From Undaria pinnatifida (taxonomy: Eukaryota; Sar; Phaeophyceae; Laminariales; Alariaceae), in contig JABAKD010000023.1 of assembly GCA_012845835.1 (NCBI GenBank), positions 8,321,147 to 8,385,146 on the forward strand: a stretch of 64,000 bases of DNA, written 5' to 3'. Made by a program: the position numbers and the translations under genes. The notes under the pieces are model-generated. The model made no database searches, was not told the origin of the DNA, and saw only the letters and a list, made by a program, of their open reading frames with translations. Shown here piece by piece: positions 26,601 through 38,600 of this stretch (position 1 is its first letter; each line of letters begins with the position of its first letter).

Positions 26601-29600
26601 TTTTCCCGTCCGTCCTATTCTTGGGTCGTGCTTTTCTTTCTGTTTACGCCTATTGTTTTCCTTGCGTCGAATTTAATTGTCCTTTTTCCCTCTTTCTGTC
26701 TGCTTCTGTTTGTTTTGCCGTCCGTCTTATTTTTGGGTCCTGTCTTTCTTCTTTTCGTTTTGTGTCCGCTTTTGTTGCGCTCGTGGATGGCAGGTGGCTT
26801 GCTTTGCCGTATCGCCCACGTGTGGCAAGCTCACTCACCTGCAGACGCAGAGCGCTATGGGAAAGAGGTGAGGACGTACGAAAGAATTACGCTGTTTCTC
26901 AAGCTTGAAGTTGATATTGATGCCGATGTTGATGTTGTTGGTGGTGTTATTCGATTGCCGTCGGTTACTTGTTTGTTGTGGTCGAGTTTATTCACCGCCA
27001 CATTCCTCCTTTCGCCCGGCATTTGAATCTCCCCGCCTCCCCTTCCCGCAGCACCTGCTACCTCGAGCTGGACAGCAACAGGAAACACATGCTCTTCGTG
27101 AACTACTGGGACTCCGTCGTGGGGACCATGCCCCTGTCGGACTCAGGCGTCCTACAGTCTGGTGAGATAACGCTTGCGGATCCATCAGGAGTGGCTTTAC
27201 CAGTTGTTGTGGCACGGCATGGCACACAAATGCGTACCGGATAAGGACCCGAACATTTTGCTGTAACGTTTTTTTTTTGTGGAGTTTTATGTGCTTTTGA
27301 ATGTATTTTTATCCAGAGAAAGCACGTGTTGTTCGTCTAGTACTGGGACTCCGTCGTGGGGACACTATGCCGCTTACAGGTTCGGGCGTCCTGTATACAG
27401 CCTCGCGAGATCGCGCTGGTGGACCATCTGTTTCGGTTTACAACTCAAGAGAGGGGCATGCTCCAACGGCCCTCTTGCTATTAATGATTGTGTTTTCTGA
27501 TCGACTTTTTGCCGTCGTCTTCAGTTTAATTTTCCTTTGCGCTTTCCTTACTTTCTTCCGATACGGTTTTGGTTCTCGAGATCGGTCGGTATCGGTTTTT
27601 TTATATCGGCTTTCGATGTTCGTGCTCCATGTCCGTTTTCGTTTTGGTTTTACTTTATGTCCGTTTTCGATGCCAGTTTTTGATGTCGTTTCGACATGAG
27701 CCTTTTATATCGGTTTTCGTTTTCGTTTTCTTTTTATATCGGTTTTCGATATTGATCTTTAATATCGGTTTTCGTTTTCGTTTTCTTTTTAAATCGGTTC
27801 TCTTACTCCCTATCGGTTTTTGATATTGGCGTCCTACATCGGTTTTCGTTCTGTTTTTCGTGGTCGGTTGTGCACACTCAGCCCATTTTGCCCCCCCCCT
27901 TCCCCCCCCCCCCTCCCCCCCCCCCCCCCCCCTCTCCCGTCCGCGTGTTTCTTCGCTACACCAGCAAATAAATCTGTTCTGCCTCCCTCCCCCCCCCCCC
28001 CCCCCCCCCCTGCATTTTCGATCTTTTGTTTTTTGGCATGCCTACCTTAGTCATCCAGACTCTCAAGCCGGAACGACCAGTGGTGGCCAGAGACCTCCAG
28101 GACCACTTGGTGAGTTCTCTTTTTGTTCTTAACACTCGTTTGGGGCCCAAAAAACGCGATCGAGAAAGATCGAGATGACTCATGCTACATTAGTAAAAAA
28201 AAAGGACACCATTTTCCTTCTGAGGGGGGTTGCTTGAGGATCTCCATTCCTCACCCAACACCTGCGCATGAGTAAAATGATCGGGTAAATATCATGTTAA
28301 TAGTACCTGGTACGTTCGCTACATTGGGGCTTCGTCACGGCGGGCTGACGCCACCTGCTTCTCCGCGCATGCCCGTAATGACAAGAGGGTGTATACACTG
28401 TGGTTAATGCGGCGGAGTACCGCCAAGGAGTTTCATACGGAGCAAAAACATATTTTGAGCGAAGAGAAAGAAGACACTGAAAACCAAGAGAGAAAAGATA
28501 GCCATCTGGCAGAATGGGTAGGATGCAAAAGCCAAAGCCAAATCAACAGCAAGAGTAAGAGCAAGAGCACAGCAGTTGTCCTCTCGGAAGCAGCACGACG
28601 AAGGAAGCCGACCCGAATTCTTCGAAGACCATTTCCAGCTATCGCTCTCATCTACGCCCTTTGACGTTTTTCCTCCTTGGGCCTACAGCAGCAGCAGCAG
28701 CACCACCACCACCACCACCACCACCACCACCACCACCACCACCACTTCGAGAGTACTCGTAATAATATCATGCCCTTGTTCGCACGTCATACACTACCTA
28801 CGCGACGACACGAGTACACAGGTGATATCCAGTACCAGCAAGACAGCTGTATCATATCATATGCTCGCGACAACGCCAAAATGTTTTCGACTTTTTCGGC
28901 CCCGAAAAAATGTACAATACGTATTTAAGATGTTGCTGTTAACACTGTGACGAAGCATAACAACTCACTACCTGGGTATAAAGTACGTGTAGTCGCCGAC
29001 ATTATTTCCGTTTGCTGTTGATGCTGTTCACCCTCACAACATCCGTAGTACCAGCGAGCGGCCGGTGTATCACGCATCTTGCCAAGATGAGTTTCGACCC
29101 TAAAATGATGGAACTCACAGCTGACGTGTTTAGAGGTTGAAAAAGTACCTGCTACGTGTACGTGTACACTTTTCAAGTTGAAAAACATAAAAAGAAGAAA
29201 ATGGCCACACTGAGAATCGAACCAAGGATGTTGGGGGTCCCAGGGTTAAAAATAGTATGTTGACCCACTTTTGAACGGTAACCACGTTTGACTCAGGCCA
29301 CCGCACGAGCGCTGTCGAGGCGCCCCCAGTGCAGTAGAGATCGGGGAGCACGATGAGGGAGTTTCGGACCGAGAGCTGTTCCTCATTACGAGCAAGCACG
29401 AAAACGCAAAATAAAAGTGTAAGCAAAGCCGAGGAGCGCTCAGGGCACACCGCTAAAATTATCGTATGTGTGTTTTTATCAGAAAATAACACACAGTGCA
29501 GCAGTGAGATCGAGGATTTCGTCGACACTCATGTTTGCAAGCTGTGTGTAATATTCTGATCGCGAGTGTCACGGGGGGTGTACGCCCTCAGTAAGGATAT

Positions 29601-32600
29601 ACAGGTCGGCGACTCCCGTTGGTGCTACGGTAGCTATTATTAGTACCAGGGTCATCAGGGCGCTACAATTACTGAACGTTTTTTTACGATGTTCGTACCG
29701 CAAAGATTATCCTCTACACAATTTCAATAATTTGTGCCCTAAAAACGCGAGTGCCGTTCTTGACCCTTTTAGCGCCCCCAAGAGCCCTTCCACTACTAAT
29801 TCCAAGTAAATTGTCCCCCAAAAGGGGTGTCCAGTCGTAGATGGGTTGAGGGCCTTTGGAGGCCCGTTTACATAGACCTAAGAAAAGAGACTTGCGATAT
29901 TATCGACGGTCTAGGCAGAGCCTGCTGCTGTACATGCTGTACTATTGATAGTGTCAGAATGCGGTGCGTGTATATGTCGCATAGCTCCTGCCGTTCCGCT
30001 TTGAGCACACTAGTAAACACGCTTGTGAACACACTAGTGAATAAATACACCCTACGCGACGCCCCGAGACTGTTTCGTATGACGGATTCTGGAATCATCA
30101 ATTTATTTCGTCGGTGTTTCCCTCCAAAAAGCCCCGAAGGGGTTACACGATGCTGCATCCAACACGGCGCGAACACCCGGCGACGTGACTTGGCCGCAAA
30201 AAAGTGGTTTGTGTGGTCGCGTAGCTCCTCTCTATCGTCGCGTTTTTTTGTACGCACCCTCTTCCCGGCAGAAATATGGTTGGTTCTTGTGGCCGATTCT
30301 GGAATCGTCAATTCGTTTCGTCAGCTTTTCCCTCTGAAACAGTACCCAAGGGGGTTAATGTGACCGTACTCCGAGTGGGGGATGCGTGGTCGGTCGGTGT
30401 TGGGAATCGTGCCCCTAATGGATTCCGGTGTCTTTGGTTGGTCCCTCCTCATGGCTCGCTGGGTAGACTCAAAGCTTATGCATTATTTCCCTATATAGAA
30501 TACTAAAAGACAGACATTACAGGGCTGCAGGGTAGCGCAGGGTAGTGCACGGTGGTGAGATGAGGGGCGTCCTGCTTGTCCCATCATTATCACCTACATT
30601 ATCGCTCATCTATGATGGCCTTGACGTGAATGTGACATATAATATCACGTGGTCTCACCTCAACCATGACATGGTTTCACGTCGAATCTATAAACTATCC
30701 TTCTACGGAGGGCACTCCATTACATTAACCCTTTAGAGCCCCAAAACCCCACGTCATACTAAATCCATGTAACTTGTACGCAAACCGGGTTTCCAGTTGT
30801 GAAGGCGTCAAGGAGATCTCGACCGCTGTGAGCACTGTATGCGCGCGCAAAAGGCGTCGAAAACAGCGAAAACCGATAACAAGAAACGCGAACCTCAAGA
30901 CTGCAAGGGCTCCGCGTTGGTGGCAGGGCAGCGCTTCGACTTGTTCGATTCAATATTCGATAGTCAAAACCGTTACCACGCAACACATGGTCTACGCGTG
31001 TAGAATATATATGTAAAGTAATGCCAAGAGATCGATATAGACTATTTTAATACAATGGGCTACATACTTCTGCTGTTCCTTGCGTGAATCCGATTCCGAG
31101 CTTCATCATATTTCGATCGGATAAATCCGAGCCCACGCAAACTGGCCTTCTAGTCTGGCCACGAAGGGACGTTTCGAGTGCGCTTCTTTCATGTTTTGAC
31201 TCACCAAGCATCCAGGACCAGCAAGGGGATGACCATGTTTGCTGCATGTTCTCTACGTACCTTCTGAGAGGCGCACTGAGCCAGCTTCCGTTACACCATT
31301 CATAATGGTATCTAGACCCGAGGCTCGAGGAACAGTTCTCCGTGTGGATAGTCTGATCGTGGAGAGACTTGCTGACGGTATTCTAGGCGTGAAACACGGT
31401 GTCGCTGCCTTCGTTATTCAATTCCTCGCATGCTATTATTATGCTGCTACTTGTTGCTGTAGATCACCCTCATCTGGTAGATAGTGTTATTAGTACGCGA
31501 TAGCACTGAACTAAGAAGTTAAGAATTTTAGGTTCAAAATTTGCACGAAAATGGCGTACACCTGGCCTTTTTGTCTTATCGCTGGTCGCTTATTGGCCGG
31601 GGAGTGTACATAAAGTAACCGTCATCTGGGGACGATAGGGTCCCATCCCAGGATCATAATCCATCCACACATATACAACTCCGACAACCCGGGAACGAAC
31701 ACGGATATCACCAGGATTGATACCTCCCCGCACAGTTAGGCCTGGGAATGAACCCCCAAATGTCCAAAAAACATGCCTGATATTCGATGAAAACCGCAAA
31801 AAAAACCTGACATAATTTGCCGTAGTCCTATTTACTTGGTTTTAGTACGCATGAACGGTTGACAGATCACAGAATACTCGACGCAGGCGACGAGGTGGAC
31901 CCTGGGTTTCAACAGGCACATTTAATCAGTGTGTACAGAGGGCAAGGCAGATATTTTAAATTTTCCCGTAACGTTTTCGCGTCTAATCGGCTGGAAATGT
32001 GCGGGGAAGCTGTTGTTGTGTTTCTATTCGTCTTTTGCCCGATAGGGGAGGATTACTTGAAGTGAATGTGGAAGAAATATTACGTTTCTTTCTACAGCTG
32101 TCAGATTTTGAACCCCAAAAAATGCCGGAAGAAAAAACTCGCCCACATAGTACCAACAACGCAGCTTGCAAATATGAGTATTGACCCGAAATTCGTCGAA
32201 CTCACGGCTGACCTTAAATTATTTTTAGTAATACCTGCCATTATTCCCTTGGCTGGGACTTGGTGGGGACAGCAAAGCAATCCGCGCTCGACTCGAGTCC
32301 AGTAAATAGCCGACGATAAGTTGTTGATTAAACTTGACCCTATTGCTGCCTCCTGAGCAAAAAGTCCCTAAAAAATCATTTCAAAACATATACAGAAAAA
32401 AAAAGAAAGATACCCGATGAAAACGAAAAAAAATCGAGGCAATCACCGATACGTGTCTTCGTCGTGTAGGGCAAACGGCGCCAGACACGGGCGGGCGTAG
32501 CCGCACGCCGACCGACTGCCATCACAGCAAGAACCACCGAGAGAGGAGGGAGGGAATCTGTGATCGGGCCTTGATGCAGCTGGAACCGAGCTGCCCCGAG

Positions 32601-35600
32601 CTTCCAGATGCGGATGCGTCTATTCAGAGGCTGTTTTCGGACTCATGAAATCTTCGAGCAATGCAAACAACAATTTTTCTGAATGTAAGGACCGCTTGTA
32701 TATTTATACGAGTATAGCACGGTTCTTACATTTCCGGAGTAATAGGTGCCTGGCGCGTCGTACGATTACTTGTATCATATGAGTAAGAGTGCGCGACTAC
32801 AGGCACATACAGGCTTGAAGCCAGACCCCGGGCGCGTGTTGAGAAGCCTTGGCCAAGACTCAAGCCCAGCCGCACGTACAGCAACAACTAACTCGCGGGC
32901 TAGAGGTGGGGCGTGCCGCCACGGAGGTATACGGACGGCGCTGTATACCGTGCGCGGTGCATCACGGTCCAGTGGCTTGCACAGTAGCAGCAGCAGCCAA
33001 GAAAACGAGAGATCAGCCCCTGCTGCTTGATCCCTTCGTATCACAATGGGGGAAGCACCCTCGTGCTGCCGGCCGCCGAGCCTAAGGGGCCGCTCACGCT
33101 CGTGCGTCCATGTGTACGCTGCTGCTCTGCGCTCTGGGCCTGGTGCTCTGTACAGCAGCACGCTTCGTACGAGAAGCGAAGGCACCCCGATGGGCTGAGC
33201 TTTTTTAGCAAAAGGGTGATGGCGGCCTGCGTGGCAGCAGAGTTTTTTTTGTGAATGCTACGCCCCGAATAACTTTTTCACGTAACCTGTTTCTTTTTTT
33301 GCCATGGATGATTCGTTGATTTCGCAAAGAGTTTTTTTGGTGGAGAACGACCATGGGACATACTTTTTCCAAATTCTACGTCTAAAAAAGTTCGATCCCA
33401 GGCCTAACAGTGTGGAAATCCCCAACCCCACCAACCGGCCGATCTTTGACTGGCTGGGGTCGTATATTATAGAGCTAGCTCCACGCGGGGACGATAGGGT
33501 CCCATCGCCGGTCCAGAGGTCATTCCACATCTCTAAAATTTAAACAAACCGGGGAAGGAAAACGAGTTCTCTCGGATCGACACCGCTCCCCACGGTGCGG
33601 AAACCCCAATTCCGTTGGGTAAAATCGCTGATTGGTTCCAGCTCCACAGCGCCGCCCCAAGAAGGATGATAGAGGCTCACCTACCAGTGGGGGGCGATTC
33701 CGTTGCACAAGGGGGGGATAGGCCCCCATCCCCGGTTCAGAAAATATCCAAATCTCTACCGCCCCAACAACGTGGGAACTATAACGATGATCTCCCTGGT
33801 CGATACCTCCCCGCACGGCGTGTCAACCCCGACCCCATTCGCTTATTCGTGATTGGCTGGTAGGCTTTGACCCAAGAAGCTCACAATTATTTCGACCGAC
33901 TCGGGATCTCTCGCATACTTCTCGCCTAAGGCAAACGCTCGCAATGCGAGCGCACTTCGACCAGTTATTTGCATGATAGGTTACACCAAAAAGCGATTTT
34001 GACTCTATGTCAGGTTGGCGTGCCGAGCAAGCACGCTCAAAATGATGATGAGAAACACTTGAACAGCAACAGCAGCACCAAACGCAATATAATGGACGAA
34101 ATAGAGCGATTGGTATCCAGGGTTTAGGCCCCCCTGGTTATCAGCACCCTTTCGAACAATAATGGGGTGTTCAAAGAAAAACGCCATTATAAATCGAGCT
34201 AAGACTGGCACAACTCGATCATAATAACCGTCGAAAAAAACCTGAAGCGAGGCCGAAACAGTGCGTGTTTGGCTCGCATAATGGTCGAATAATCATGGAA
34301 TACTTGCCCGCATAATCACGTTTTTGTCGCTTATGCGACACCGAAAAAGTTCGCTGAAATTCCCGGCTTTATTCGCTTATTGGGTAAAAGCCTAAACTTG
34401 CTAATACTTTTACGGGTTTTCTTGCATACTACTCGCGTAGGGCAAAAACTCGCCATGCGACCGCAATTCGTACACAACGCTTGGCCTCGGGATGAATTTA
34501 TACAGTTGGTACCCAGAGCGTCAAAGTTAAAGCCATTCGGGACTTATGGTCGGTCTAATCGCAATGTCCCGGCATGCTGGCGGCCATATATTGCCCACAA
34601 CAGATACTTGTACGAGCAATGAGCGCCTGCTCCGGCTTGATATTAAATCGGAATACCCCCACTGTACTGCTATAATTGTTGTTGGTGTAGCTTGTCTGAA
34701 AAGCTGTTCTCGTATTTTATCAGACATGAAACAGCAGCAGCAGCACCTTGAAGAGAACCGCATGTCACAAGTTACACATGCTCGTACCGGTACTGCAGAG
34801 GGGACAGCAGTGCTACACCGCAGGTCAAACTGCCCGAGCGTGATCAGGCACTCTGCGAGAAGTACGCATACATCAAGAAGCGTTGGCTTTGAAGGGGAGC
34901 TACCACTACGTACATGCCAGGGTCATCAGCGGTTGTAGGAGGCCCAATACGCCGTAACACAAGAGTATCCCTGTCATTTCACTACTACTGGTGTGTCGCC
35001 GGTTGCTGGCGCACACGAGATATTTGTCAAGAAAATCCTTGTTTTATGATACTGCTATGTCGTCGATTGCCGTGGCGCACACGAGGTATTGTCAAGTAGA
35101 TCCCTATTACTCGGTATCATCAATTGCTGGCGAACACGATATGATATTTTCAAGGTCCCTATTTTATTATGCTGTTGTATAATCAATTGCTGGCGCACGC
35201 GATGTATTGACCAGCAACAACAGTCAGCAGCCAGTGCAACTCTTGCAACCACACAACAAAGGGTTTGAAACACTACCTTGATAATCACACCTTTAGAACT
35301 GCATCCGCATTTTTGGGGATGCATATACTTTGAATTAGTGTGGGATATTTATTATGCGGTCCTGAAAGGTGGATCGTGGATCGTGGACCAATATATACGG
35401 AACGCCTCTTTGGAGCAGCGGTGAAAAGGACTAACAAAACATGGGTTCTCGTACTGTGACTTTTAAAAGCGACTCGGTTGTGTTTACTTTCTTCTTTTAT
35501 GGTCGGGCCTGTTCTTGTACCCGGTCCGCTAGCATTTCATTTGCTTTACCCTGATTAATTGCGATTGTTTGGTTTACTCTGTCTCACAGTATGTGACCAC

Positions 35601-38600
35601 ATAATAAGTTGTATCTCTCTAGGATGAAGAATCAGCACGGGCACTGGGTGTATTGATGTTGGGTAGGGAACGGCCCCCCTCGAAGACAACGAACGCTCGA
35701 ACAAAGGTATTTACCATGAATTCCGATATCGAAAAGCAACGACACAACAGTCTTACGACAATAGGCCAAACGCGTCGAGGTGTAACTATGAAAAAAGTGT
35801 TGGGGGGACGAATAAGATGCCGAATAGGAAAGGATGCCAATTTAGAAATTATGCCAATTTGGAAATCAATGTTTCCCATGTTTTTTTCGTTCACGTTCTG
35901 CAAATGCCAAGATCCAAGAATAGCTCGGGCGTATACCGTCCAAAAAACAATTTTTGACCACTTCTCGCTTGTCTGTCTCAGCCCCCATCCGCGTTCATGT
36001 CGAGGTGCAGAACGGATAAGGCAGGGCGAGGGGCGTTGGAGCCGCCCCTCGAAGACGGCGCTTGAACGAAGCGATTTGATGGAGAAATTCCAGTTTCGAG
36101 AATCCCATACTGAGGCCGAGACGACCAAACCCCCTGACCAAATCCCTGTCCGCTCAAAAACACGAATAACGTTATTTATATATATGTATTGTAAAAATCA
36201 AAATACAGATCGAAGATTTTGTCGAAACTAATCTTTGCCAGCTGTGTGTGATGATACTCCGATCGCGTGTATTTCTGGGTGTGTGTCGTGATTAAGGATA
36301 TAGGTCGACGACTCCCGTTGAACTACAGTGTAGCTTGTACCAGGAGTTATAGGATACCGAAGAAGGACGAGACTATGAAAACGAAGAAAGACGGAAGGAC
36401 AACGAAAAATAAAATTTATGAAATGCTTAATTAAGAAAAAGACGAAAAACGGTACAGGCTGGTTCACGTAAAAACCCCCAAATTAATTCCCCGGCGAATG
36501 TCAACGCCGTTTTCTCGATTCAGACCGTGAAAATTTGCACACGCCTTCTATGTGCCATTGCGAAGACCTCACATGTCGTTTTATTTTTTTGTCTGATTTT
36601 TCGTCAGCTAATATTTTTAGGAGAATGTGGACCAAACTCTTACGGCGAAAAATAGAAAGAAGGGGTCAGGCCTCGGGCTGGGCATGCAGAACACGTGTGC
36701 AAATATTCAGGGTATTTATCAAAAACGGCGTGGACTTTTGGATTTTTGTGCGCAAGAATTAGTAAGAATGTTAGTTGCTTCAAATTACTTGGTTTTAGTG
36801 AAGGATCCAGTTTTTTCGCCAGATTCTGCTTAATGTAGAAGGCAAGCAGGTCAGATCTTCGATTTCTTGAGCGAATTTTTCTACAGACATGCCTTGGAGT
36901 ACCTCCAACCGGTTCGTGCAAAATGCGGCGCATTTTTTTTTCTCGCCTCCTCTTTGAAAAAGCCTGACTACTATTGAAGAATATGAAGGCCTGTCATTGA
37001 TCGACACGAGTTTTGCTCCTAGACACAGCCCGAGGCCGTTAAAAAATAAAAACTGTCCATGTCACCCTCTTCCATTGGTCACGGGGGTCAGAATTATACC
37101 AAATATTCACCCTTTGACTGGATGTTGCGAGCGGCATTCGCCAGGGAGAGAATTTGTTCAGTTTACGTGAACCAGCCTGTAAAGGAAACAAAATGAAGGA
37201 AGAGAATTAAAAACGAAGAAAACGAGTATAAATATTAGTAAAATAAAATAAAAACGTACATTGGTCTTGTTCTCGTTCGTTTTCTTGTTCTGATTGTTGT
37301 TTCTGTGTTTTTTCTTGTTCTTATGCTTGTTCTTGTTCTTTTTTTTTTTCTCGTTCTTCCTCAGGCGAACAGACAAAGCGAGCCCCACGCCCACGCCATC
37401 GTCTTGGACCCGTACTTCGGCAAAGTCGCTTTCATTCCCGACCTTGGCATGGTGAGGCATACGCGTGCTACGATAGAGTCGATAGAGGTATACCTTTTTT
37501 TGGCAATATTTTTTTGTGAATGACGGGGTTCCTTCACCGAAAATCGTCCGACGGTCATTCTCAGATAGAGGTATACCTTTTTTTGGCAATGTTTTTTTCT
37601 GAATGACGGGGCTCCTTGACCCAACTTCGTCCGAGGGTCATTGTCGGATAGTAAATCGTCCGAGGGTCATTCTTGGATAGAGGTATACCTTTTTTTGGCG
37701 ATGCTATTTTCTGAATGACGGGGCTTCTTAACCCAACTCCGTCCGAGGGTCATTCTTGGATAGTAAAATGTCTGAGGGTCATTCTCAGATAGAGGTATAC
37801 CTTTTTTTGGCAATGTTTTTTATTAAATGACGGGGCTCCTTAACCCAACTTCGCCCAAGGGTCATTCTCGGATAGTAAATTGTCCGAGGGTCATTCTCGG
37901 GTAGAGGTATACCTGTTTTTGGCAATGTTATTTTCCTGATGACGGGGCTCCTTAACCCAAATTCGTCCGAGGGTCATTCTCGGATAGTAAATTGTCCGAG
38001 GGTCATTCTCAGATAGAGGTGTACCTTTTTTTGGCGATGTTATTTTCCTAATGACGGGGCTCCTTAACCCAACTTCGTCCGAGGGTCATTCTCGGATAGA
38101 GGTATACCATTTTTTGGCAGTAATGTTCTGAATGACGGCGGGCTTTTCACTTCAAAGTCCTCTGCGGGTCATTCTCGTTTTGCAATCTGAACGTTTTTTA
38201 TTCGTAGGCTTATGGGTTTGGTCATCGGAATGTTCTTTCAGTTTTTGCTCCAATTCGATTTGTTGGGTGAGGTATCGAGCTCCTCAAGCCGCCACCCTCA
38301 GAAGACAAAAAAAAAACTTGCACCTTTTACGTAGAATGTTGTGGCCGAGACATTTCTTATCACGCTCGAAAAAGTTCGTTTTTTTTTTTGCTGCTTCGAT
38401 CTTCAACCTTTTCTGAGGGCTGAGGAGTAGAGCAGCGGTGTGTTTTTCTTATCCTCGTACATTTTCCTTGTTGTGCGATTTTATTGGTATTATTGTTGCC
38501 CTCCGACAACGTAACGTAAATGTAGTTCCGATATAAATCGAACATGCTTCCATCAAGCAGTAGTATCTCTCCTATGACCCTCTGCCGGTGCTCCGTCTCG

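Noticed and set aside
35653-36231. Overlapping 192- and 169-codon frames on both strands
   Set aside because: Fall in a dispersed repeat whose second copy at 59745 does not keep the frames.
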